The notes beneath the pieces were generated by a model. It was given only the letters and a program-made list of their open reading frames with translations. It was not told where the DNA came from and did not search any database. 64,000 bases of DNA, from positions 17,164,787-17,228,786 of the forward strand of contig CM055895.1 in the NCBI GenBank assembly GCA_029582155.1, in the 5' to 3' direction. Made by a program: the position numbers and the translations under genes. The DNA comes from Panopea generosa. Taxonomy: Eukaryota; Mollusca; Bivalvia; Adapedonta; Hiatellidae. Numbering within the stretch: the first letter of the stretch is position 1; each line of letters begins with the position of its first letter. This document shows positions 34,986-45,620 of the stretch, piece after piece.

Positions 34986-35139
34986 CCAAATTAAGGAAGC
35001 ATCAATTGTTTTTTTTCTAAATTCACAATTCAAACATGACAATGCTTTCAAAATAAATAAGGCCATTTGAATAATTAAAGGGCCATCACAATAAGAAAAA
35101 ATGTATTTTTAAAGAAGAAGAAACAATGATTATTTATAC

Positions 35140-35460
35140 ATGCGGAAGGTTTTGGGTTTGATCACCGGCCGGGTCATAACAAAGACTTGAAACCTGCTGC
35201 TGCTAATAATAGAGGATAGGTCTGGCCGGCCTGGTGTCAGTCATGGTACTGTGACTGAGTGGGGTATCTTACCATGTGTCTGCGGCATAATGAAGAAAGT
35301 TCTATAAGTCAGGTCGGCCCGGTGTCAGTATGTGACTGGATGGGGTATCATATCGTGTGTCTGCAGCATGATACACTAGTGTGGCAACGCTCAGAATACT
35401 GTCTCAAGTTATAGCTGAAAACTTGTTGAAAGCGACGCCAAACACGTTATAATTGTAACA
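35140..35460 (+). mobile_element. SINE family 2
   Basis: Box B GGGTTTGATCACCGGCCGGG, then a core with a repeated GTGACTG(A/G)(G/A)TGGGGTATC, ending AACTTGTTGAAAGCGACGCC. The reverse complement of this end is found at 41050-41120. The minisatellite A array starts directly at its 3' end. Confidence 0.75.
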
Positions 35461-35800
35461 TTTAAATGTAAAATGACCACATCAGAATGACATCAAACCA
35501 CACCAGAATGAACTTGAACTACGTCATAATGTAAAGTGACCACGTCAGGATGACATCGAACCAACTCAGAATGACATCGAACTACATCATAATGTAAAAT
35601 AACCATATCAGAATGATATCGAACCACATCAGAATGACATCGAACCACATCAGAATGACATCGAACCAAATCAGAGTGACATCGAACCACAACAGAAAGA
35701 CATCGAAATACATCATATTGTAAAGTGACACCACATCCGAATGAAAAGTAACCACAGCAGACTGTCATCTGACCACATCAGAATGTAAATAAACCATCAA
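35461..35800 (-). repeat. Minisatellite A, third locus
   Basis: About 16 units in - orientation, bordered by ACGCCAAACACG on the left and CGTGTTTGGCGT on the right, both related to the SINE family 2 end. Confidence 0.9.
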
Positions 35801-36084
35801 AGTCGTGTTTGGCGTTCCATACACTAGGAGCTTGAACCTTGTTAGCCTATAACCACTCTCTTCCCCCTATTTCACACCATAAGGTCAAACATAATATGTA
35901 GCCAGCAGTATATGGTGCCATCACCGAATTCGTGAGAGCTCTTCTAGCTTTCGCCAGCAACTAATAACTTTCACATTGATTTTTTCAAGTTTTCTCAACA
36001 ATGCAACGTCTGGTTATAATTGGAATAGATTGGAATATATTTTTTTTAGGTTTAAACGTGTAAACCTTTTTTTTTCAAACCCAT

Positions 36085-36260
36085 TTTTCAAACATTTCAG
36101 GTTATATACGGCTGTATCAGTTTTACTGGTGGAGGAAGACCTCGGTATGAATCCAAGCCCTTGAAGTTTTTGGACATAGCCGGGCTCGAACCTACGACAT
36201 TAGCGGTGAGAGAGGTAAAGTGATCGTCAGACCACACAGCCACGGAGGACCCCCAATACA
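36085..36260 (-). mobile_element. SINE family 3, copy 1
   Basis: On the - strand GTCGTAGGTTCGAGCCCGG is box B. The other end, TTTTACTGGTGGAGGAAGACC on the + strand, matches 52640. Confidence 0.7.
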
Positions 36261-36404
36261 CGTATGGTGTAAAACACATAAAAGCTCAGTGTTATTGTTT
36301 GTATTGCTGATGTGATACCAGGCTTCACCCCAGCGTTTGGCTATCGGAAATGGTATTCCCCTAGCGCATGATTTCTCTAACAAAATTTTGCAAAAGTTTA
36401 CATG

Positions 36405-36405
<1 letters not shown>

Positions 36406-36452
<47 letters not shown>
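36406..36452. repeat. (AC)n microsatellite
   Basis: About 23 dinucleotide units. Confidence 0.98.
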
Positions 36453-36454
<2 letters not shown>

Positions 36455-36904
36455 GATGAGATCAAGGATCTTTTCACTTACATGGTAACAAACATTCATC
36501 CAAATGAGCTTCAGCTTAATAAATCTAAAGATCAAATCATGAAGCTGTTTTTGAAAAAAAAATGGTTAAGTATAGATTGAATAGCAACATGCTTAAAAGA
36601 AGATTTCGATAATTATTTGATTATTTCGGATAACTTATCAGAGTGAGGACTGGCTACCCTTAGACCAGGTTTACATTCTCAAAAGGTGTTTTTGCTGTTG
36701 ATCGTCCCAAGACTGTGACCACTGTTGTCATGTCTTTAAATATCTATTATTTTTGTTATAATGTTTCTATTATTATGTTTGTACTTGTGTGGTGGATGTG
36801 TCCTACGAATGATGCGTCTCCTGTTATATGTTTTTTAAATGAAATGAAATGACTCCGTTCTGTTTGGTTTCAACGCCATTATTTAGCTTAAATAGTAATT
36901 GTTT

Positions 36905-37540
36905 TTAGAGCATGGTTTGAAGTCCTTTAAATATTGATTAAAGTTGTAGCAGAATAGCACACTGATTTGCGGTTTTAAATAGCGTGTAGCATTGTTACAC
37001 TCAACAGTGATTGGATTATATTATTAACGTATATAAGGAACAGTAGAGGTCATTGAGACTCAACAGTTATCATGGTTTGAAGTCGTTTTAATATTGGTTA
37101 AAGTTGTAGCAGAATAGCACAGTGATTTGTCTTAAGCGTGATGCCTGGTAAACTCAACAGTGATTGGATGATATTATTAACGTATATAAGGAACAGTTGA
37201 GGTCATTGAGTCTAAATAATTATTACGTTAAGATCAGGGTTTGAAGTCCTTTCAATATTGATTAAAGTTGTAGCAAAACAGCACACGGATTTGTCTTAAG
37301 CGTGAAACCTTGTTTACCTCAAAAGTGATTGGATGATATTATTAACGTATATAAGGAACCATAGAGGTCATTGAGTCATTACGTTATGATCATGGACGGT
37401 AATTTCTTCACTACTGGCTGAGGATGCATCAGAGTGATGCAGTGATTTGTGATCAGCGTAATGTCTTGTAAAGTAAAACTCAAGAGTTATAGAATGATAT
37501 TAATAACGTATATAAGGAATAATAGATGACCAAGTGTTGA
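36905..37540 (+). repeat. Four tandem units of about 160 bp
   Basis: Each has GTTTGAAGTC, AAAGTTGTAGCA, a CAGTGATT box and ATTATTAACGTATATAAGGAA. The fourth is the most diverged. No coding signal. Confidence 0.9.
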
Positions 37541-38149
37541 TCCTTGTGGAACAACAGGATTTTGAATACCATGTTTCGATTCATATGCATTTCAAGTATT
37601 TATTATCCCTGTAAATAGTTTGCTATTTAGATACCATTGTGTTACAGTTAAAAAATAGAATACTGTGGCGTTCAAACATTTTGAAAATTACTGAAGACCA
37701 TGCAAGAATGTCTAATAAATATGGTGATAAAAAGACAACTATCTTATACAAAATAGAGTTTTCATTTTAAAAAATCTAGATTGATATTAATAATTAAATA
37801 GTTAGTCATTTTAACATTTTATTTTTGCAACTAAACAAAAATATATAATAAGAATACAACGAATATTCTCCATTCTTAAACAATATGTGTAACAACAGCA
37901 TGCTTCCATGTTGTTTGTAAACAAATAATTCTGTAAGTGATCAATTAAACAGTCTGTGACTAGTAATATCCGGATCACATTGTAATTCTAATGCTCCAAT
38001 AACATGTATATGAGAAAGTATATTATGCGTTATAGTGCTAAATAAAACAGACAGCTGAATTTACAGAACTTCTTAAACTGAATTATTAGTCAATCATTAG
38101 TTATTAAAAATGTTTCATTCTTCAGCCTTTTTATGTAATTTACTTTCTT
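37541..38149. other. No gene seen
   Basis: AT-rich spacer. Confidence 0.5.
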
Positions 38150-38350
38150 TTAGCAATGTTTTACACAAACTCGAACAGTTTCAGATTTAATAGCTTTTGT
38201 GTTCTACTTGTCCGTCCTTTACCCTAGAATGTTGTCTTATCTCAGAATCATACCATGTTTATCATGTGCACGAACATCAACAAATTTAGATGGAATGCAT
38301 TGATTAACACAGTCATCGAGTACATCTGCAAATAGCATCACTTTTTGTAT
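38150..38350 (-). pseudogene. Possible LINE fragment (linker before RT domain)
   Basis: One - strand frame reads LFADVLDDCVNQCIPSKFV then DVRAHDKHGMI, resembling the 'hIP-k-v-vr-DKPWmt' linker between endonuclease and reverse transcriptase of many LINEs. Stops follow at once. Short and degraded, hence tentative. Confidence 0.35.
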
Positions 38351-38639
38351 ATACATATTTACCTGAGCGTGTTTACGTTTTACACCATACTCGAATTAGT
38401 ACGAGAATAATCCAGAGGGACCATTAACAGTTACACCGTCTCATCAAAGACTTTTATAGAAGGATAAGGAACTTTCATCTACTGATTACATATTCATAAA
38501 TAGCACGCAAATGATTAATTATTTGGTAAACCTCTTTCAGAATCACAGAAAACTAGTTTTTATACAAAAAATGTAAGTGTTCTTTGTAACCTTGGATATT
38601 TTATAATGTTTTTGATCATGCAATGTGATCTTATATTAA

Positions 38640-38945
38640 AAACATTGCAGTTTGAAGTAGAATTGCATTGTTGTTGTTTTTAGTTGCAGTATTCCAATTT
38701 TGTAATCACAAGTACTTCAAGAATTTCAAACAGAATTTTCTAAGAATGATACCGTTTTGTAGGACATTTCACTGTACAAAATAACAATTTCAATTTGCAT
38801 ACATGAAATGAAAGGAAGAAAGACAATTAAAAACGAGATTTTGCGAGAATTTGCGTAATACACATGCGTTCAAAAAATCTCAATCGGTTGCTTTTCCTTC
38901 TTTATAAAATTCTTTGGTGTCATTTTATGAGTGTATGACATGGTA
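38640..38945 (+). repeat. Dispersed repeat R3, copy 1
   Basis: Shares CAGTTTGAAGTA, GTAATCACAAGTACTTCAA, AAAACGAGATTTTGCGAGA and CATGCGTTCAAAAAATCTC with copies at 44646, 50505 (-) and 63200 (-). Confidence 0.8.
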
Positions 38946-40411
38946 AGGAACTAGCTTGACTGATTATATATGTATAGTATATAGACTCAAAATCTTAAAT
39001 GTTTGTTAACCCTTAAATGTAAAAAAGAATTGGGTCAGAAATTCAATTTTCTAATAAATAATTGTTAAAATGTCCTCTTTCAGCAAGTAAATATATTACT
39101 TTTCTTGTTTAATTGATGTAAGTTGGATTTATAATGTGTGATCTTTTTAGTCTGATACTCAGACTCAAAACATTGATTAGTTCAGGTCCAGGGGTCGTAT
39201 TCACAACAATTCTTGAGAATAGTCTTAGACTTGAGATATCTTGTTCATCATGGCAGACAGATTACTTGTGAGAGTTTATCAGACTATATATGTCCCTGCA
39301 TGCTTGCCAAAATTGGCCTCAAAAATGTTCTCTAAGTGTGTTTTTCAAATCCATTCTTGAGTTCAAGTCTAAGTATTTTCTTAAGAATGGTTGATGAATA
39401 CCACTTCAGGTTTCAGCTCCCGGTGACTGTTTTGCTACTGACAGATCCAAGTTGGTTACTCCTGTTGTCACTTATTCTGTTTGTTTATATTATCATTAAT
39501 CTATGTATTATTTTTGGTAATTGAGGTGTTGAAGGAATTGTCATTTTAATGTTGTTTGGTATACATTGTACCAAAATGACAATTTGGTCCAAATGCTCTT
39601 AAATTGAGCACTTGTGTTATGTTATAGATAAAATAACTGCGACGAACGGAGCTGTAGAATAGATATATTTAAAATCTAACCATAGTAAGCGGACGATTTT
39701 CTCTCTCTCATCATCTACGTTTACAATACAGATTATTCCATCGTGATTCATTAACAGTGATGGGTTAATTAAAAACAAAATAACGTTTTGAGATATGTAT
39801 GTTGAAAGTCGCTGACAACACACGTGACCTCGGTGTGGGGTTCCTCCTTCTCATAACTGACAAAACAGTAAAGTCAAAATGTGGTTTCGAGTTATGTTAA
39901 AAATGAGAAATGTTTGTAAATTTAAATTGTTTTGTAACAATATTAATTTTAATTAACAGTCACGTTTTACGACTGTCCCACTGTTATGTAGATCACAAGC
40001 ATGTGAAAATATATCAAAACAATCTTACTGAAAACAACTTTAAAGGAACATGCGGCAATTTTGATGCTTTTTCAGTTGAGACTTTCTTCAAACCATATGA
40101 CTACATTATGCAGATATGAAAATAATATAAAACACTTTGGTATGTATGCAGGCATTTTATTTTATTTCTACCTTGTAACAAAGGCATCCTATGTTGAACA
40201 TATGTGGTCACTTATAACAAAAGCTACCATATACATTTACTCCGTTGCTTTTTAAAGGTATTATGTATATTGCAAATAAATACAAGCAAATAATACATTT
40301 TCATTTTTCAAGATACATGTAACTTGATCAATAGTTCGATATTTGCGTAAAGCCATCATTTGTTTTATGAAAACTGCTTATAATTGTCTGAAATATGAAA
40401 TCTCACACACA
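38946..40411. other. No gene seen
   Basis: Contains GTCGTATTCACAACAATTCTTGAG near 39190, a motif frequent in bivalve repeats. No coding frame of note. Confidence 0.45.
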
Positions 40412-40572
40412 GGTCAAAGTATCGTACCTAGGACCCCCTACCCTCCCCCCAATTTTTATGTTCATTGAAAATGTAAAAAAAAAATATTATGACCAATTTT
40501 TTTTTAAAATTTTTTTCAAAGGGTGGTGTGTGGGGGGAGGGGGTGGTGGGGGAGGGGTACGATACTTTGACC
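40412..40572. mobile_element. Short fold-back MITE
   Basis: 161 bp with ends GGTCAAAGTATCGTACC and its exact reverse complement. The inner arms also pair (CCCCCTACCCTCCCCCC against GGGGGAGGGGGTGG). Opposed frames on both strands reflect this symmetry, not genes. Confidence 0.8.
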
Positions 40573-41049
40573 GTATCTCTAAAATTGTATAGCATAAGTG
40601 GTAAATATATGTTGATTTGATGATTTAATACAAGCACTCACACATGTGTATAATATAAGGTAAATATGATAAAGAAAATAACGTATTGAGAACAATAAAT
40701 GTATATATAGTGCTCACAAGCTGATTATCGTGAGAAAATAAATTCATTTATCCTATTTCTTGATGTTGTTCCTTATTTCTTATTTAACTTCGTTTGTCAC
40801 GGGCTGTGAATCAAGCTCAATATCCAGGTTGAGTTGTGTATTTCAAAGAAAGTTCAATGTTGACAATAAGCACAACTTTAGCCCTAAGTCAATATCTATA
40901 CAAGTTATGTATATATTGTTTTTAACATAAAGTTCAATCTCCTAGTTCAAGTATTCATAAATATTATAGATAATAAAGAACGCTTGCTAGATATGTACAA
41001 ATGCATACAATGTATACATACATTATATAGTATGTTTTATATTGTATGT
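40573..41049. other. No gene seen
   Basis: AT-rich spacer. Confidence 0.5.
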
Positions 41050-41330
41050 TCTTCTTGCTGTACGGTGTTTAGCGTCGGTTTCAACAAGTTTTCAGTATAT
41101 TGCGACGGTGTCTACTTGAGGCAGTATCCTAAGCGCTGCACCACTGGAGTATACCGAAACATAGCACGATACCCAACCCAGTCACTTTATACTGACACCT
41201 GGTCGATCAGACCAAGAACTATCCTCTAAATACCGAGCGCCAAGCGAGGCAATTTCTAATACCAGTTGTTAAGTATTTGGTATATGACCCGGCCGGGGAT
41301 CGAACCCACGAACTTCCGGCTAGTATCACT
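41050..41330 (-). mobile_element. SINE family 2, second copy
   Basis: On the - strand, box B is GTGGGTTCGATCCCCGGCCG and the 3' part is CTGAAAACTTGTTGAAACCG. Its 5' head passes directly into the 89-bp array. Confidence 0.75.
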
Positions 41331-42632
41331 ATTAATTTCTACAGAGAGGTAGGACTCCTCCATATAGATGCCCCGTCTATTTTATATTGTATATGGTTTG
41401 GTTTCGGGCTAGTATCACTGTTGATTTCTACAGAGAGGTAGGACTCCTCCATGTAGATGCCCTGTCTATTCTATATTGTATATGGTTTGGTTTCGGGCTA
41501 GTATCACTGTTGATTTCTACAGAGAGGTAGGATTCCTCCATGTAGATGCCCTGTCTATTCTATATTGTATATGGTTTGGTTTCGGGCTAGTATCAATGTT
41601 GATTTCTAGAGAGAGGTAGGACTCCTCCATATAGATGCCCTGTCTATTTCATATTGTATATGGTTTGGTTTCGGACTAGTATAACTGTTGATTTCTACAG
41701 AGAGGTAGTAATCCTCCATATAGATGCCCTGTCTATTTTATATTGTATATGGTTTGGTTTCGGGCTAGTATCACTGTTGAATTCTACAGAGAGGTAGGAC
41801 TCCTCCATATAGATGCCCTGTCTATTTTATATTGTATATGGTTTGGTTTCGGACTAGTATCACTGTTGTTTTCTACAGAGAGGTAGGACTCCTCCATATA
41901 GATGTCCCGTCTATTTCATATTGTATATGGTTTGGTTTCGGACTAGTATCACTGTTGATTTCTACAGAGAGGTAGGACACCTCCATGTAGATGCCCTGTC
42001 TATTTTATATTGTACATGGTTTGGTTTCGGGCTAGTATCACTGTTGATTTCTACAGAGAGGTAGGATTCCTCCATGTAGATGCCTTGTCTATTCTATATT
42101 GTATATGGTTTGGTTTCGGGCTAGTATCAATGTTGATTTCTACAGAGAGGTAGGACTCCTCCATATAGATGCCCTGTCTATTTCATATTGTATATGGTTT
42201 GGTTTCGGACTAGTATCACTGTTGATTTCTACAGAGAGGTAGGACTCCTCCATATAGATGCCCTGTCTATTTTATATTGTATATGGTTTGGTTTCGGGCT
42301 AGTATCACTGTTGAATTCTATAGAGAGGTAGGACTCCTCCATATAGATGCCCTGTCTATTTCATATTGTATATGGTTTGGTTTTGGACTAGTATCACTGT
42401 TGATTTCTACAGAGAGGTAGGACTCCTCCATAGAGATGCCCCGTCTATTTTATATTGTATATGGTTTGGTTTCGGGCTAGTATCACTGTTGATTTCTACA
42501 GAGAGGTAGGAATCCTCCATGTAGATGCCCTATCTATTTCATATTGTATATGGTTTGGTTTCGGACTAGTATCACTGTTGATTTCTACAGAGAGGTAGGA
42601 CTCCTCCATATAGATGCCATGTCTTTTTTATA
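41315..42632 (+). repeat. 15-copy 89-bp tandem array seeded by a SINE head
   Basis: Units contain GGGCTAGTATCACTGTTGA, CAGAGAGGTAGGACTCCTCC and ATTGTATATGGTTTGGTTT. The first unit is continuous with the SINE at its left, so the unit is the tRNA-derived head plus flank. Units 3-6 and 9-12 share variants in the same order (for example TATCAATGTTG in units 4 and 10), showing a six-unit block copy. Confidence 0.95.
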
Positions 42633-43866
42633 AATATTGGTCTTGGTCATTATTGTGATTAAAGCATCAATCTCTGTGTTGTTTCAGGGGTGACGAGTGG
42701 GAGAGGGCAAGAATATGACGGCTAATGTCCACACAACAAACTGAGTATTAGATGGAATATGTTTATTTCTGCTGTTCTAGAGGTATTAATGTTCTAGGTT
42801 CATTCTGCATATCCATTTGCTGATTTGTGTACACGAAGAGTGTACCAAATACCGTCCGTTCTGCTAGCACAACAGGCGCTTAATGTATTAGTTCGTCGTA
42901 AACCCCCAGTGTATTCATGCATTGGATATTTTAATGCTAATGTCTTCTTATGTACATTTGGAAGGAATTAATAATGCTGGGTATTGAAACCTTAATGACA
43001 GTATATAAAGCGGAATAACTGAAACATTTTCATTAATTATTATACTTGCAGAGTTATGTATCTTTATTTTCATCCAGCGAATGAAATAAGTCCAGTTTAT
43101 GCTATTGTCATGCAAATATCAAAGAAAAATATGTATGTATATAAAACTCATATACAGTCAAACGTAAGTATTTAACCGGGCGCCACAATCAGACCATAAG
43201 TTGTTTTGAGAAACAATGAAGTAGGTCATAAAATTTGTGATGTATAGTATACCATTGAACATACCCCTAGTTTACCTAACGTGAATACTAGTCGTTGACA
43301 AAGATTTCCACAGACCAATTTATTCTACAGGAAAAATCAAATAAAAACATGTACATGTAGTTGAAGTTCAGAAGCAGACGATCGTGAGACAATGTAAATA
43401 CACAAATCTTGCACGTAAAAGTCGTTTAAAACGTTCCAAATTCAGATTCTCCGTCAATGAGCGTTGATTTATATGACCTTCGTAAATATTGACACATTTT
43501 TTAAAAACAAGCGAGTAGACAAAATCTAAACAATGACGTCAGCGTCTACAGTGTGTGGGTATTTCCTGGAATTATTGGTTTTTTATTTGTCTAAATCGAG
43601 AGTTAAAAGGCGGGTGTTTAAATCTTTCACTGCAATATATTTCGTCATTTTACCATAAACCAACTAATGTTACAGAGTTCATCTGATAATAGAAATTATA
43701 GCCGTTACGATATTATTGGATAGGCATATTAGATGTAGAGAATTTGATGCCAACCAGGACAGAGGTGATGTATTCTTACGCGTTTTCTTTGCAGCGTAGT
43801 TATTTTTTTTTTTTTTTTTTCATTCACTTGAGGAGTCTCAAATTAAATATAATCACCAGGATTGGA
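42633..43866. other. No gene seen
   Basis: AT-rich; an 18-nt poly-T at 43803-43820. Confidence 0.5.
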
Positions 43867-44048
43867 ATTATAAGGACTTAACTCATTTTTTTCTTTTTTT
43901 TATGCATGTGTAAAGAATATCGAATCACGCACAAATCAAATAAAGTTCTTAACATAATTAGTCCTTCGGACTTTATTTGATTAGTGCGTGATTCGACATT
44001 CTTTACACATGCATAAAAACAGAAAAAAATGATTTTAATCCTATAATT
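43867..44048. mobile_element. Fold-back palindrome
   Basis: Arms of about 78 bp pair almost throughout (left has ATGCATGTGTAAAGAAT and GAATCACGCAC; right has GTGCGTGATTC and ATTCTTTACACATGCAT). The centre AGTCCTTCGGACT is itself palindromic. No TSD resolved. R1 copy 2 adjoins the right end. Confidence 0.85.
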
Positions 44049-44185
44049 AATCACTTCGGAAGCATTTCTTGGACAATTTTATGTGTTTTATATTTGTTTT
44101 ATATATCAATACACCAAGTTATATCAGTTAAAAAATACAAGTTGAAGTTATAAGGGTGCTACTTAGTACGAAGCATAAGTAGGTG
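44049..44185 (+). repeat. Dispersed repeat R1, copy 2
   Basis: See 6930-7080. Here the following sequence is not transposase-like. Confidence 0.7.
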
Positions 44186-44448
44186 TCTCGAATATTGTAA
44201 GTTACATATGTCGAGGCATTGTGTCATTCAGCGGTATTCTTATAATATGAAATACTATTTCTATCCAACTATTTGAGGGTTTTTATTCAGTTTTAAGTTT
44301 CAGACCCGAAGACAACCTGTTCTCCATGTAATGCATGTACAAAATTTACATCGTTCTATTAGCACACCGAATATGAAGCATTTCAATCAGCGATCCCCAC
44401 AGTCGCGACATATACCGGTTGTACACATTTTGCGACATAACGTGTAAA

Positions 44449-44645
44449 CCCACCATTGATTTTTTGTTCTTTATTTTATAGTAATTAATAAAAGTTTGAA
44501 GGCTTGCCATTAATAGAGAGGCCCAAATGAAAGAAGTGAAAGTGTGTCAACCTCTGTACTATCAAAATATGATGAGAAAGGTAGGTGTCTTGTGTCACAT
44601 AAGATATTTGTTTCTGTTCAGTGTGTACAATGTTCAAAAAACATC
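44449..44645 (+). repeat. Dispersed repeat R2, copy 2
   Basis: See 34752-34985; directly followed by R3. Confidence 0.8.
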
Positions 44646-44800
44646 AACAATGCCATTCAATGTAAGAATTTCAATTTGTGTTCCTGAGATGAATGCAAGT
44701 TAAGATAACTGAAAACGAGATATTGCGAGATTTTGCGTGAATACGCAAGCGTTAACAAAACCTCAATCATTTGCCTTTCATTCTCTATACAATTCCTTGA
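44646..44800 (+). repeat. Dispersed repeat R3, partial copy 2
   Basis: Contains TGAAAACGAGATATTGCGAG and AACCTCAATCATTTGCCTTTC. Confidence 0.75.
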
Positions 44801-45214
44801 ATCAGGTGATTGGTATGACCGTGTTGTTTTAGAGACCCTTCAAGATGAACAATGGGTTGACAACTTAGACGTTTAATTCCATATGTCCTTGAAGCGGGAG
44901 TGTCGTCATCAGTTAACTCGAATGTGAATTTTAGCGACTGCTATCATTTTGTAGTTGCATAAAAAATGACTGTACCAGTGTATTGGTTTTGTTAAAGTCT
45001 TTTTAACAGAATGCTAGACTAATCAAATTAAAAAAAAGATTTTATTGAAACATTTACCGATCGGAGATTCAATCTTACAAAACCATATATACATATTTTA
45101 TTTCTAAATAAGCAAAAATAAGCATAAGTTTAAAGACTACGCAGTTGTAAATCAGTTAGATACGACAAGTAACCGAACGAAATTTCGCCGCATAGGGCAT
45201 AAATGATTTAGTTC
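44801..45214. other. No gene seen
   Basis: AT-rich spacer. Confidence 0.5.
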
Positions 45215-45420
45215 AAACTTCTTTATTTTACTTCGATTGTGAAATTTAGACAAATCACGCCGCTCGAAGTCGTCCAGGGTAGAACCCGTACTCAGCATAA
45301 GCAGATAAAGTGTCTGGTTCAAGGACATCACACATAGCTGTGACGGAGGATCAGACTCACGACACTCCGATCATGGGTTCGATGCTCAACCACTGGATCA
45401 TCGAGCGAATCGATGTGATC
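45215..45420 (-). mobile_element. SINE family 4, inverted member of a pair
   Basis: On the - strand it runs GATCCAGTGGTTGAGCATCG ... CCAGACACTTTATCTGC ... ending TTTCACAATCGAAGTAAAAT. Confidence 0.75.
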
Positions 45421-45620
45421 TGGTCATATGGAGCGGGGTTCAAATCGAAAGAAAAGTGCCCACTACAGGTAACATTTTTCCATGATCGGAGGGTCTTAGG
45501 TTTGATCCCCTGTCACGTTTATGTGTGCAAGACACTATCTTTCAGTCGCATATGTTAAGTACTGGTTCTGCTAAGGAGAAATTCGAGCGTAACTTGTTTC
45601 ACAATCGAAGTAAAATAAAT
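45421..45620 (+). mobile_element. SINE family 4, direct member of the pair
   Basis: Box B GGTTTGATCCCCTGTC, GCAAGACACTATCTTTC, ending TTCACAATCGAAGTAAAATA. Same family as 59250-59435. Confidence 0.75.

Noticed and set aside
41315-42632. CRISPR array (regular 89-bp repeats)
   Set aside because: There are no unique spacers. Units are contiguous and contain a SINE head, in a eukaryotic context without cas genes.
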